A stretch of DNA of 64,000 bases from Dictyobacter arantiisoli (GCF_008326305.1 NZ_BIXY01000031.1:1-64000), one strand, 5' to 3'; shown: positions 34,296 through 43,518, counted from the first letter of the stretch. Notes: generated by a model from the sequence alone, not told the origin. Numbers and translations: made by a program.

Positions 34296-34946
34296 TTAAT
34301 CTTCAAGCAGCCCACGGCGCATAGCATATTTGACCAGTTCGGCGCGGCTATGCAGGTTGAGCTTATCCATTACATGGGTGCGATGGGTATCAACGGTTTT
34401 GGGACTGATAACGAGGCGTTCGGCAATCTGATTGTTGGTATGTCCTTCGGCAACCAGTTTGAGGATCTCGCGTTCCCGCTCAGTCAGGCTACTATAGCTG
34501 TCGCGCTCTTCTCCAGTGCGGACACGTTGCAGATAATCCCCAATGACGACCGATTGTGCGGTCGGCGAGAGATAGAACTGACCGATCTTGATCACATGGA
34601 TTGCGGTAATCAGTTCGGTATCCGCCGCCTCTTTAAGCATATAGCCCGAAGCTCCGGCGCGCAGGGCCTGAAAGACATACTCATCATTCTCATGCATCGT
34701 CAAAACCAGGATTTTCACATCGGTCAGGATACGTTTGATCTGTCTGGTGGCCTCAATGCCATTGATATCAGGCATCGTGATATCCATCAGAATAACATCT
34801 GGCTGTAGCTTCTGGGCCTCTTCAATCGCCTGACGCCCATCCTGAGCCTCGCCGATTACTTCCATATCGGGCTGGGCATTGAGCATCATGCGGAGACCGG
34901 CACGCAAAATGGTGTGATCGTCCGCCAGTAAAATGCGTATTTTCAT
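34296..34946 (-). CDS. NarL/FixJ-family response regulator
   Basis: A 216-residue response regulator. The receiver domain (1-120) has DDH at the start, the phosphoacceptor Asp in DVILMDITMPDING and the conserved Lys in YMLKEAA. The C-terminal LuxR-type helix-turn-helix reads LTEREREILKLVAEGHTNNQIAERLVISPKTVDTHRTHVMDKLN. The cognate kinase is the gene immediately upstream (58 nt gap). The respiratory cluster is read in the opposite direction from just beyond the kinase, so it is a candidate target by position only. Confidence 0.93.
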   Translation of the reverse strand: MKIRILLADDHTILRAGLRMMLNAQPDMEVIGEAQDGRQAIEEAQKLQPDVILMDITMPDINGIEATRQIKRILTDVKILVLTMHENDEYVFQALRAGASGYMLKEAADTELITAIHVIKIGQFYLSPTAQSVVIGDYLQRVRTGEERDSYSSLTEREREILKLVAEGHTNNQIAERLVISPKTVDTHRTHVMDKLNLHSRAELVKYAMRRGLLED

Positions 34947-35004
34947 GTTTTTCTTTAAATCCTATGTTTCGTGTTATATGCAACTGTGCAATAGCAATCT
35001 TTGC

Positions 35005-36093
35005 TTAGTCGGCGATAGATGATGTGACCGCTTTGTCACAGGACGCCAGACGGACAGGGATATGGATGTAAATGGTGGTACCCTGCCCTGGTTTTGAATC
35101 GATGCGCAGATTACCATCCAGCAGTTTGGCGCGTTCAAGCATGCCAACCAATCCCCAGCCGCGTTCCTGACCAATACCGGGTTTCTTCAGCATCGCATCG
35201 ACATCAAAGCCTTTGCCATTATCTGAAATGATGGTTGTGATCGCGTTATCCTGTTCTGTCATCGTAACACTTACTTTATTGGCGGTGGTATGACGGGCAA
35301 CATTGGTCAAGGATTCCTGGACGATACGATATAAAGCGGTTTCTATTTCAGAGGTGAAGCGTTCTTTGAAATTGCTGCCTTGAAAATCTACCTCAATCGC
35401 ATATTTTTGTTGATATTCTTTAATATACCAGCGCAAGGCGGGCATCAGGCCCAGATCATCCAGGGCGCTGGGGCGCAGATCGATGCTCAGGCTCCGAATA
35501 GCCCGCAACGTCTGATGGGCAAGTTGTCGTGTCTCACCAATGCGTTCCCGCGCCTCCGGCGAGGTAACCGACTCTTCTAAAATGGCGAGACTGATCAAGA
35601 GGGATGTCAGGACCTGGGATGTCTCATCATGTAACTCGCGTGCCACGCGCTTACGCTCCTCCTCCTGGGCATTAATGATTTGCGCGGCGCGCTGGCGATT
35701 GGCCTCATCGATGGCTTCCAACATCGTATTCAGCGTTGTAGCCAGTTGATCTGCCAGGGGATCTGCCCCGGTAGTCGGTGCTCGCAGTGTACGCTCACCA
35801 GATTGGATGCGCTTCATCACCTTTTCCAACTCGATCAGGGGATGAAATGCGATCTGGAGCAGCACAAAATTGAGTGCCACACTCACCAGCCAGCCCAGCG
35901 TCACAAAAATTAGCAGAGGCACATACGAAAACGTATTCAATCTGGTCGCCAGCCAGGTCCCGCCAGTCGCGCCCGCGAAGATAATCACGCTATTCGCTAC
36001 CAACACGCGATAGAAGACCGGTATATTGGAAAACGGCTCCAGCAGCTTATAACTCTTCTGAGCCTTCGTTTCTTTCATCTCGGAATCAGACAT
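35005..36093 (-). CDS. NarX/DegS-type membrane histidine kinase
   Basis: A 362-residue kinase. Two transmembrane helices near residues 26-46 and 57-80 flank almost no outside loop, so sensing is probably within the membrane. A HAMP-like segment follows. The HisKA_3 domain has the phosphoacceptor in EEERKRVARELHDETSQVL. The HATPase domain carries ISDNGKGFD and GWGLVGMLERA. The ATG at 36093 is preferred over a GTG 7 codons upstream because AAAGAGAAG precedes it. It forms a two-component pair with the response regulator 58 nt downstream. Confidence 0.9.
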   Translation of the reverse strand: MSDSEMKETKAQKSYKLLEPFSNIPVFYRVLVANSVIIFAGATGGTWLATRLNTFSYVPLLIFVTLGWLVSVALNFVLLQIAFHPLIELEKVMKRIQSGERTLRAPTTGADPLADQLATTLNTMLEAIDEANRQRAAQIINAQEEERKRVARELHDETSQVLTSLLISLAILEESVTSPEARERIGETRQLAHQTLRAIRSLSIDLRPSALDDLGLMPALRWYIKEYQQKYAIEVDFQGSNFKERFTSEIETALYRIVQESLTNVARHTTANKVSVTMTEQDNAITTIISDNGKGFDVDAMLKKPGIGQERGWGLVGMLERAKLLDGNLRIDSKPGQGTTIYIHIPVRLASCDKAVTSSIAD

Positions 36094-36779
36094 CGCCAAC
36101 TTCTCTTTACCCACACTTCATTTTTAAAATGACAGATCGTTCCTATGGTAATTGTATCGGTTATTCCCATGAACGTCAAACGCATCTAACCTCTCCGCTC
36201 ATCAGCACAAACAATCATAATAAATGCCAAACAACGGCATGGTTTGGGGGGTAGGGGGAGAAAAGAATGCTACAGTTTGCACGAGGTCGTGATTTTTTGC
36301 TTGAATATAGATAGACCTATATTTCTCGACAAAGATTTTCAGATCCTTCCTGATCAAGCAAAATGCTCAAAGCCCGGATGGATCTGGAAATCAGGTAGGC
36401 GCTACAGAAAAATCAGGTATGCACCTGATGACTGCCTCGGTATGGCGGGGTATCTTAGGTTTAACTGTCTAATTGAAGGAGAGAGACGTTTGGAAGAATA
36501 ATCCGCTTCTCTTCCACTTCCTCTGGACAATCCATTATAATCTGTCGTAAAGAGAGCAAAAGTTCCGACTTCTTTTATCTTCTGGATTGCGGAGCATGAG
36601 AAAAAAAGATTGAGCAATATCAGGAAGGCAGGCACACAGGCCAGCGAGAGAGGTACCAGTGTTGGTAGACGTATGCTATAATCAGCGTCACATTACAAGA
36701 AGAACTTTTGCAATGATATCTTTCCAATCCGATCAGGTCTTTCTTCTCTTTACAGGCTTGATCCCTTTGAGGAGGCACA
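36094..36779. other. Intergenic region between two-component kinase and bc complex
   Basis: About 690 nt with no supported gene. It holds a CCAAAC/GTTTGG inverted repeat beside a G-run (about 36222-36260), an ATCAGGT/ACCTGAT hairpin (about 36412-36430) and an extended -10 element near the right end. Several weak hairpins suggest a regulated upstream region for the respiratory genes. Confidence 0.4.
36674..36682 (+). promoter_or_regulatory. Extended -10 promoter of the bc-complex operon
   Basis: TGC followed by TATAAT, about 98 nt upstream of the cytochrome b start. No -35 consensus is evident, consistent with an extended -10 promoter. Confidence 0.55.
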
Positions 36780-37589
36780 GTGAGCTCTACTAATAAAAGC
36801 TTACTCGACGTGGCAACGCAGAAGATCGTCGAGAGCCAGCTTTGGCGTTCTATCTTCCGTCACGGCTATCCAGATACTCCCTTGAACCAGTCGCTGGTCA
36901 TGATGAGTAACGTATTTCTGCATCTTCATCCTGTGAAGGTAAGCCGCAAAGCGATGAAGATCACCTACACCTGGTGTATGGGCGGCATTTCATTTTTCCT
37001 GTTCTTGCTGCTAACCATTACCGGCGTTTTCCTTATGTTCTATTATGTTCCTGATACAAATGTTGCTTATCAAAATATCAATCAGTTGAGTAGTGCAGTT
37101 TCATTTGGTCATCTGGTCCGTAACATGCACCGCTGGTCGGCCCACTTAATGGTGGTGTCGGTGACGCTGCATATGATTCGCGTCTTCTATCATGGTGCGT
37201 ACAAGCCACCACGAGAATTTAACTGGGTGGTTGGCGTCCTGCTATTCTTTGTCACCCTGTTCTTAAGCTTTACCGGCTACCTGCTGCCCTGGGACCAGAT
37301 TGCATTGTGGGCTATCACCGTTGGCACAAACCTGGCTCCCTATGCACCGCTGGTTGGTAATCCTGTCTACAAGGTACTGGTAGGAGGAGGTGCGGTCAGT
37401 CAGGCGACGCTGATACGGTTCTACGTGGGGCATGTCATCTTGCTTCCATTGGCGGGCGCGATTCTGATGGCTGTGCATTTCTGGCGCATTCGTAAAGATG
37501 GTGGTGAGGCTGGTCCTCCTCCTCCCTCGCGCCGTGAATATGAGACTCGATCTGAGAGTGAGCGCTCAATAGCTGCTGGCTCACGCTAG
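36780..37589 (+). CDS. Cytochrome b N-terminal subunit (b6-like) of a bc-type complex
   Basis: A 269-residue membrane protein with about four transmembrane helices. Paired haem-ligand histidines are present: HLVRNMHRWSAHLMVV with HMIRVFYHGAYKPPRE nearby, and FYVGHVILLPL with AVHFWRIRKDGG. This is the quinol-oxidising core that carries two b haems. As in b6f and many Gram-positive complexes the cytochrome is split, the C-terminal part being the next gene (50 nt). It starts at GTG 36780 with GAGGAGG upstream. The C-terminal tail after RKDGG is hydrophilic. Confidence 0.92.
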   Translation: MSSTNKSLLDVATQKIVESQLWRSIFRHGYPDTPLNQSLVMMSNVFLHLHPVKVSRKAMKITYTWCMGGISFFLFLLLTITGVFLMFYYVPDTNVAYQNINQLSSAVSFGHLVRNMHRWSAHLMVVSVTLHMIRVFYHGAYKPPREFNWVVGVLLFFVTLFLSFTGYLLPWDQIALWAITVGTNLAPYAPLVGNPVYKVLVGGGAVSQATLIRFYVGHVILLPLAGAILMAVHFWRIRKDGGEAGPPPPSRREYETRSESERSIAAGSR

Positions 37590-37639
37590 TGACGAGGAGC
37601 CCCGTAGTGTGTGCTACGGTGCCATGAGAGGATACCTCT

Positions 37640-38185
37640 ATGTCAATTGAACAGAAAGAACCACAGGTACAGCAGCCCCAAACTGCGGCGACGCAGCGGC
37701 GCTATCGTACCCTGGCGGTTGTGAAGCAAGAGGCAATTACGCGTGTAGAGAAGCCACTCGAAGATTCCGTCTTCGTGTGGCCCCATCTGCTTGTGCGCGA
37801 GTTTTTTGCCGCAACCGCTTTGACCGTGATGATTACCTTGCTTTCATTGGTAATTGATGCGCCTTTGCAGGCACCGGCCAGTCCAAGTTCGACGCCAAAC
37901 CCTGCCAAAGCGCCATGGTACTTCCTGGGGTTGCAGGAACTGCTGCACTACTTCCCACCAACCAGTGCCGGTGTGCTGGTTCCTGGCTTTACGCTGGTCG
38001 CGTTGGCCGCATTGCCGTATATCGATCGGAACCCGAGCCGTGCGTATGCTGATCGGAAAGTTGCTATTGTGACGTTCACCATGTTTGTGGTGTTCTGGGC
38101 TGTGATTACACTGGCCGGTAGCTTTTTCCGAGGACCAGGCTGGCTCTGGGTCTGGCCCTGGCAGCACATTTACTTTGATTTGTAG
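37640..38185 (+). CDS. Cytochrome b C-terminal subunit (subunit IV-like)
   Basis: A 181-residue protein with a hydrophilic N-terminus and three transmembrane helices. The quinol-site motif of the family (PEWY/PDWY in most) is represented here by KAPWYFLGLQELLHYFP, a recognised variant in which the Glu is not present at the usual place. It completes cytochrome b with the previous gene. The Rieske gene starts 24 nt downstream. The PxWY divergence may tune the quinol site. Confidence 0.88.
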   Translation: MSIEQKEPQVQQPQTAATQRRYRTLAVVKQEAITRVEKPLEDSVFVWPHLLVREFFAATALTVMITLLSLVIDAPLQAPASPSSTPNPAKAPWYFLGLQELLHYFPPTSAGVLVPGFTLVALAALPYIDRNPSRAYADRKVAIVTFTMFVVFWAVITLAGSFFRGPGWLWVWPWQHIYFDL

Positions 38186-38209
38186 GCTGAAGAAAGAGGA
38201 TTTCAAACT

Positions 38210-38896
38210 ATGAGTATTGATACACCTCCCATTTCACCCCAGCAGTATGAAGTACTGCATGGAGGTGGTGCGGAAGCTGCAGAAATAGCTCAGCAGCGTA
38301 TCTCACGCCGACGCTTTCTTCGCCGGTCGATGCTAGCTGTCTGGGGTGTTTCAACTGTCTCCGCAGTTGCGGGCGCTTTGTTTTATATGTATCCCCAGCT
38401 TTCAGGCGGCTTCGGCTCGGTCCTGACGGTGGGAAAAGTCGCTGAATTCAAAGCAGCCAAGCCAGCGGATTTCAAGTTGGAAGCGGCAGGTGTTTATCAT
38501 CGGCCAGTTGCCCGTACCTATGTCATTCACCTGGACCCCAGCACCGAGTTCTTGCTCAAGGGGCAAGATCTGGATGCGCAGTTGTCCTCGGAGAATGTGG
38601 TCAAGGCATCGGATGGCTCGTACTGGATCGCGCTGTATCAGAAGTGCGTGCATCTGGGTTGTACCGTCCCATTCCGCGATAATTGTTCCAGCTTTAAGTG
38701 CCCCTGCCATGGCTCACACTATAACGTCTCGGGCGAATTTTTGGATGGTCCTGCTCCCCGGAGCCTTGACCGCTTCCAGATTTCTATCGAGGGAGATGAT
38801 GTGAAGGTCAACACAGGTGCAATTAACTCGACGGTCGCCCATCCAGATGAAACGACGCGCCTGATCCACGCTCCAACAGTTGATTGTACGGTTTAA
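38210..38896 (+). CDS. Rieske iron-sulfur subunit
   Basis: A 228-residue protein. A twin-arginine-like segment ISRRRFLRR precedes the single N-terminal helix (about 43-65), so it is probably Tat-exported and membrane-anchored. The [2Fe-2S] site has CVHLGCTVPF and CPCHGSHYNVSGEF, with the two His and two Cys ligands plus the disulfide cysteines. It passes electrons from quinol to the next carrier. It lies third in the bc operon. AGAGGA precedes the ATG. Confidence 0.93.
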   Translation: MSIDTPPISPQQYEVLHGGGAEAAEIAQQRISRRRFLRRSMLAVWGVSTVSAVAGALFYMYPQLSGGFGSVLTVGKVAEFKAAKPADFKLEAAGVYHRPVARTYVIHLDPSTEFLLKGQDLDAQLSSENVVKASDGSYWIALYQKCVHLGCTVPFRDNCSSFKCPCHGSHYNVSGEFLDGPAPRSLDRFQISIEGDDVKVNTGAINSTVAHPDETTRLIHAPTVDCTV

Positions 38897-38999
38897 CGCG
38901 TGAGGCGATGTTCTGACAATGTCAGATATGCATGGGAAACCTGGACAACTGAAACAACTGTCTCTGGCGGTCGCTTTGTAGCTGTTCCACGGAGGCAGT

Positions 39000-40082
39000 T
39001 TGTTTCTGCCACAATTGCCAACAATTGAATTTAAGGTGAGAACACCTCGGGATCGCGCACTGGTGCGTGAACGCGAGGATGCATATCAAAAGGTGTGTAT
39101 TATGGTGAATTTAGGACAAGCTGCTGTGGGTATCATCCTGCTGCTGATAGTCGTGGGTGGCTTGCTATGGATATTCTACTCGAAAACCAATGCGGTAGAG
39201 AAGACGGGCTTTGGTTCAATCATCATGCTGGCGCTGGTGGCGCTCATGATTCCCGTGTTCTGGATTGTTGAGGGTGGAAACCAGGCCAGCGCGACGGCGC
39301 AGCAGAGTACTCTCGCCATTCAACGTGGTATGCAAACATATGGCGAGCAATGCACAAATAGCTGTTTTGCGATCGTCAATAATAAGGTTGTCGATGCGAC
39401 ATACAATGGCTATCCCATGAAATTCTACTGGGGGCAGACCGATGACTTTCTGCGCCAGTATGTAAGCGCCGGAATCTATAATCCCAAAGCTCTGATCCAA
39501 CCAATCAACCAGGGTGCGATCCCGCACTCGGATCAGTATGGCGGTGCTTTATCAAGCAATGATATTGATTATTTGATCGCTTTCATTCGCTCTACCGATC
39601 CTGCGTTGCATGAGCACAATGGTCTTAACGATCTGCCTGCCTACCTGCAAGCCAATGATGCCACGCTCTATGCGAACGCGGTAACCTTTGGCAAAGAGGG
39701 TCAGTTTGGCGCGCCGCAGGACCTTACTGCTCAGAACGAGGTCGCGCTCTCGATTGTTGATCCAGGCACCAACGGGGTCACCTGCCAGAGCCAGAGCGGT
39801 TGTTTTACACCGATCAATATCAAAGTGAAGGTTGGCACCAGGATTACCTGGACCAACAAATCAAAACTGGCACATACGATTGTCGCGGTACAGGGAACAG
39901 ATATCTCTTCGCCCAAGCCAGCCAGCCAGATTTTTGACTCGAAGGTACAGATCCCGACCGATGGCACCTTCTCGTATACCGTGACGGATGCGGCATACAA
40001 TTTCAATACTGACACGCATGGAGTGTTGTATTATTGCTCGATCCACCCCGATATGGTGGCGCAAATCATCGTTGAGAAGTAA
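39000..40082 (+). CDS. Membrane-anchored cytochrome c-like/cupredoxin hybrid
   Basis: A 360-residue protein. Two transmembrane helices (about 33-55 and 68-88) are followed by a cytochrome c-like domain: AIQRGMQTYGEQCTNSCF...GGALSSNDIDYLIAFIRS. The haem motif CxxCH is not intact: cysteines are spaced CxxxC and the His is replaced by Phe. The last 110 residues are a cupredoxin with a type 1 copper site (LAHTIV, YYCSIHPDM: Cys, two His, Met). Copper may therefore be the electron carrier to the terminal oxidase. It starts at TTG 39000 with GGAGG only 4 nt upstream, so the exact start is uncertain. Fourth gene of the bc operon. Confidence 0.82.
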   Translation: MFLPQLPTIEFKVRTPRDRALVREREDAYQKVCIMVNLGQAAVGIILLLIVVGGLLWIFYSKTNAVEKTGFGSIIMLALVALMIPVFWIVEGGNQASATAQQSTLAIQRGMQTYGEQCTNSCFAIVNNKVVDATYNGYPMKFYWGQTDDFLRQYVSAGIYNPKALIQPINQGAIPHSDQYGGALSSNDIDYLIAFIRSTDPALHEHNGLNDLPAYLQANDATLYANAVTFGKEGQFGAPQDLTAQNEVALSIVDPGTNGVTCQSQSGCFTPINIKVKVGTRITWTNKSKLAHTIVAVQGTDISSPKPASQIFDSKVQIPTDGTFSYTVTDAAYNFNTDTHGVLYYCSIHPDMVAQIIVEK

Positions 40083-40094
40083 GGATTGCGATTT

Positions 40095-41480
40095 ATGCAA
40101 CAAGTATCACAACAACGAGAATTGCCAGAGCGGATGTCGTGGGCGCGCGCGATGGTCTTTGCCATTGGGTTTTTCCTGCTTGCGGCGCTGCTGGTTGGGC
40201 AAATTCCCGGCTACATCTATAACGCGATGACCTCATCCAGCCTGCAAACGTTTGAGAGTGGCGCGTTCACTCTCGGACTGACCTGTCTGGCTAGCTTTAT
40301 CGTGATCATGTTCATTGTCATGCTCTTTGATCCCAAGCCAGTCTTTCCGCCCATCATCTTGACGGTGCTGGGTGTAATTCTCGCGCTGGTGGGTCTGGGC
40401 GTCACATACTGGGCTGCCACGAGCGGGAATCAGTTTTACCCGACCGCGAAAAGCGATTTTGCTCCCTTGCTGGGTGGCAAGGTCCTCTGGTTCCAGGCCG
40501 GTGCGCTGGATCTGGTCGCGCTGGGCCTGATTATTCTCTTCGTCGGTCTCGCAGCCATCTTTTATAGTGTGCTGGCAATCGGCGAGCAGCGCAATCCCGA
40601 CCGCCGCGATCTGGGCACTACGCCTGCGATTCGCATTATGCTGATCATCTCAAGCTTACTGCTGATCGTGTTCCTGTATGGATATCACTACAACGCTATC
40701 TCTGGCGTGGTTCAGAACGTGTTGATTGGTATCGCCACCTTCCTGGCGCTGGGTGCTTTCGCGCTGCGTCTGCACTATCTGATGCGTCCGGCACGCAAGC
40801 GCACCATGTCGGCTCTCTATGCCGTGGGTGCGCTCGGATTAGCCCAGACGGGTGCACTACTGATCGTATTTGCGATCGTGGCTTATCCTTTACTGGCCTT
40901 CTTACATCCATTGCCTGTGCTGGGATCATTCCTGGTCAACTGCACACGGCAGACAGTTGTGCCTGGAAGCTGCTCTTTCTCCCAGGACGCTGGCTATATC
41001 GTGGACGCCATTATCACCTCAAGTTTCTTTGGTGCCATGCTGGCCGCTGTCTGGGCCTGGAAATCGCAGCGTAACCTGGTTGTGGTTGGTTCGGTTGCTA
41101 TCGGTGCTGTGCTGGCTTTAACCGCGCTGCTGATGCACGATACCCCTGCCATGCTGCCGACTGCTATGATGATGTGTGCCGGTATCCTGATTGTCACGAC
41201 CATCTGGACGATCACCGCCCGTCGGGAGTTCGCGGTCGTGGGTGAAAACAATCTGGGCTGTCTGGGACAATGGCTGGTTGTGGGGACCTGCCTGTTTGTC
41301 TATCTTTCGGCTTTTGCCTTCTTCTCGATCGCCAACTTTGCGACAGAAGAGACACCACCAAACATCCCCAATCCTGTCAACACAGCAGGTGCGACGGACT
41401 CATTCGTGATGTTTGCCTTGTTTGCCGTGCTAGGAATTATTCAATTCTTCTTCCTGGCGCGCAATCGCTATCGTGTCTAA
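40095..41480 (+). CDS. Polytopic membrane protein of the bc operon, unknown function
   Basis: A 461-residue protein with about 12 hydrophobic segments and short loops, and a two-cysteine loop (FLVNCTRQTVVPGSCSF) between helices 7 and 8, probably outside the cell. There are few histidines in membrane segments, so haem-copper oxidase membership is not supported. It starts 12 nt after the cupredoxin gene (ATG at 40095 with AAGGA 9 nt upstream, preferred to TTG 40086) and ends at a strong terminator. Its place as last gene suggests a structural or quinone-related subunit. Confidence 0.8.
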   Translation: MQQVSQQRELPERMSWARAMVFAIGFFLLAALLVGQIPGYIYNAMTSSSLQTFESGAFTLGLTCLASFIVIMFIVMLFDPKPVFPPIILTVLGVILALVGLGVTYWAATSGNQFYPTAKSDFAPLLGGKVLWFQAGALDLVALGLIILFVGLAAIFYSVLAIGEQRNPDRRDLGTTPAIRIMLIISSLLLIVFLYGYHYNAISGVVQNVLIGIATFLALGAFALRLHYLMRPARKRTMSALYAVGALGLAQTGALLIVFAIVAYPLLAFLHPLPVLGSFLVNCTRQTVVPGSCSFSQDAGYIVDAIITSSFFGAMLAAVWAWKSQRNLVVVGSVAIGAVLALTALLMHDTPAMLPTAMMMCAGILIVTTIWTITARREFAVVGENNLGCLGQWLVVGTCLFVYLSAFAFFSIANFATEETPPNIPNPVNTAGATDSFVMFALFAVLGIIQFFFLARNRYRV

Positions 41481-41500
41481 GCAAGCACCCAAACCAAAAG

Positions 41501-41542
41501 AAGGAGGCTCCGCACCATCCCGGGATGATGCGGAGCCTCCTT
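41501..41542 (+). terminator. Terminator of the bc operon
   Basis: AAGGAGGCTCCGCA (41501-41514) pairs exactly with TGCGGAGCCTCCTT (41529-41542); the inner CATCCC/GGGATG extends the stem. Confidence 0.75.
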
Positions 41543-41592
41543 CATGCTTGATAGCAAAAAATACACCGGTTTCAAATCAAATAAACGGAAAC

Positions 41593-41665
41593 GTAGGTGC
41601 GGCCCGACGTCGCAACGGAGGTCCGCTTTCCCGTTCATCGTACGATATGCCCGCCCATAGGTTCA
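41593..41665 (-). repeat. Dispersed repeat family B, inverted copy
   Basis: On the minus strand this reads ATCGTACGATGAACGGG, then a segment containing CCGTTGCGACGTCGG and GCCGCACCTACG. It matches, with about 15 percent differences, the family-B copies at 43405 and 41711. Function unknown. Confidence 0.6.
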
Positions 41666-41710
41666 TCCGTACCCCAGGATTCGCATTTGGTTACATCAAC
41701 GAGCACTAGG

Positions 41711-41800
41711 GAAGAATTACGGTACGAGACGAGGAAGGCGCACATCGGTTGCGACCTCGGCACGCATCTACACTTCTCCATCGGGATTTGGGAAACCTCC
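41711..41800 (+). repeat. Dispersed repeat family B, second copy
   Basis: It contains GGTACGAGACGAGGAAGGCG, CGGTTGCGACCTCGGCACGC and CTACACTTCTCCATC, in the same order as the copy upstream of hsdM. With the copy at 41593 it forms an inverted pair between the bc operon and ilvA. The rest of 41543-41981 holds no supported gene. Confidence 0.65.
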
Positions 41801-41925
41801 TAATAAGTACGATCAACAGGAAGCGGGACTCACATGCGTTCGTGCCGCACCTACGCTCTTCTTCGTACCGACCATCTCGCTCATAGATCCAGAGAACGAG
41901 CATCATGATGGGGCGATATTGATTT

Positions 41926-41951
41926 CAAGTGTATGTAGCTACATACACTTG
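41926..41951. repeat. Perfect 26-bp palindrome downstream of ilvA
   Basis: CAAGTGTATGTAG followed directly by its reverse complement, with no loop. It lies 30 nt beyond the ilvA stop on the minus strand. It could be a terminator stem for ilvA (without a T-run) or a binding site. Confidence 0.6.
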
Positions 41952-41981
41952 CCTGGCTTTTTCGTTCCTATCGGATCTTTT

Positions 41982-43262
41982 TCATTTTTGGAGGGCCTGG
42001 ACTTCTTCGACGACGAAGCCTGCGGCGCGGAGGTTGCTCATGATGTCATCGCATTGGGCACGGTGGCGTGTTTCGAGCGTGATGATCGCTTCGTGCTGCA
42101 TAAATTGGCGCTGCTTGGTGATCTGTTGGTAGCGCACGTCCAGGATATTGACACGCATGCCAGCGACCAGATTGAGTATCTGGGCCAATTCGCCGGGACG
42201 ATCCATCAGGCTGACGCGGATACTCAAATAGCGGTTGGCTCCAATCAAGGCATGCTCGGTAATGCGACCGAGCAGATGGATATCCAGATTGCCGCCGGTC
42301 AGCGGGGCGAGGACTTTTTTACCCTGGATCTGTATCGAACCATTGAGGAGGGCCGCCACACCTGCCGCACCCGAACCTTCAACCAGGATTTTATGGCGCT
42401 CCATCAGCAGGAGAACGGCATTGATAATTTCTTCATCATCCACAACCACCACATCATCAACAAGTTTTTGGATCAGTGGAAAGGTCACTTTGCCTGGTTG
42501 CTTGATCGCGATTCCATCGGCGATAGTCGCCATAGCAGGCAGTTTTTGAATCTTGCCTGCTTTGAGCGAAGCATGCATGCTGGCCGCACCTTTGGCCTCT
42601 ACCCCGATAACCTTGATCGAAGGTTTTAGCGCACGAGCGACGCTGGCAATACCCGCGATTAAGCCGCCACCGCCGATTGGAACTACAATCACCTCGGCTT
42701 CGGGTAGCTCGGTAAGCATCTCTAATCCCAATGTACCCTGACCGATCACCACATCCAGATCATCGAAGGCCGGAATATAGGTCGCGCCAAGTTCCTTTTG
42801 CAACTGACTGCAATGGTTAACCGCATCGTCGTAGGAAGCTCCGGAAAAGATCACGCGGGCACCATAGCTCTGTGTGGCAGTTACCTTGGTCAGCGGGGCA
42901 TTCTCGGGCACCACAATCGTACAGGGAATACCATAGGAGGCAGCGGCTATCGCGACGCCCTGCGCATGATTGCCTGCCGAGGCCGTAATCACTCCTGCGC
43001 GGCGCTGCTCCTCAGTCAGGCGGGACATTTTATAGGTCGCGCCCCGGACCTTGAACGAGCCACCGCGCTGCATCTGCTCAAACTTCAAATAGATTTGCGC
43101 CCCCGTCTGCTCACTCAACGCCCGTGAATGCACCAGCGGCGTATGATCGATCAACGGCTCAAGATACTGCCTCGCCTGCCAGATCGCGGCAAACGGCACC
43201 TGCGCGGCACCGCTGTCTGCTGTCTCATCGATAGCGGACTCCTCATGATGGATGGATGACAT
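41982..43262 (-). CDS. ilvA: Threonine ammonia-lyase (threonine dehydratase)
   Basis: A 426-residue PLP enzyme converting threonine to 2-oxobutanoate, the first step of isoleucine synthesis. The PLP lysine is in GGSFKVRGATYK. SAGNHAQGVA and PIGGGGLIAGIA bind substrate and phosphate. The C-terminal 75 residues are a single ACT domain (YLSIRVSLMDRPGELAQIL), which fits the shorter one-ACT class near 400 residues. The start at 43262 is supported by AAGGAG 8 nt upstream; the longer frame would add 38 residues. It is divergent from hsdM. Confidence 0.92.
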   Translation of the reverse strand: MSSIHHEESAIDETADSGAAQVPFAAIWQARQYLEPLIDHTPLVHSRALSEQTGAQIYLKFEQMQRGGSFKVRGATYKMSRLTEEQRRAGVITASAGNHAQGVAIAAASYGIPCTIVVPENAPLTKVTATQSYGARVIFSGASYDDAVNHCSQLQKELGATYIPAFDDLDVVIGQGTLGLEMLTELPEAEVIVVPIGGGGLIAGIASVARALKPSIKVIGVEAKGAASMHASLKAGKIQKLPAMATIADGIAIKQPGKVTFPLIQKLVDDVVVVDDEEIINAVLLLMERHKILVEGSGAAGVAALLNGSIQIQGKKVLAPLTGGNLDIHLLGRITEHALIGANRYLSIRVSLMDRPGELAQILNLVAGMRVNILDVRYQQITKQRQFMQHEAIITLETRHRAQCDDIMSNLRAAGFVVEEVQALQK

Positions 43263-43404
43263 AGATATACTCCTTGCGAAAAAAATAGCTATTTCATCCA
43301 TCAGTAAAGCACATCCCGTCAAATGCTGCACGGCCATCTCGACCAAAATATGGAGAATGATGAGGAATCGGCGCATCTTCCATTATCTCTCGATGCCAGG
43401 GAAA

Positions 43405-43518
43405 GGGATACAGGGCTTGGGGGGGAATCGTACGAGGAACGGGCAAGCGCACCTCGGTTGCGACCTCGGCACGCACCTCGGTTGCGACCTCGGCACGCAC
43501 CTACACTTCTCCATCATG
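43405..43518 (+). repeat. Dispersed repeat family B with two 24-nt tandem units, upstream of hsdM
   Basis: It begins GGGATACAGGGCTTGGGGGG, then AATCGTACGAGGAACGGG, then two exact 24-nt units (43449-43472, 43473-43496; each starts GCACCTCGGTTGCG), then a tail ending CTACACTTCTCCATCATG. The last 28 nt recur inverted at 49635-49662, beyond hsdR. The first part recurs at 54173. Confidence 0.75.

Noticed and set aside
36244-36501. 85-residue ORF upstream of the bc operon
   Set aside because: TTG start without a ribosome site and no recognisable motif.
43449-43496. CRISPR-like short repeats
   Set aside because: Only two adjacent 24-nt units with no spacers; they are part of dispersed repeat family B, and no cas gene is present.
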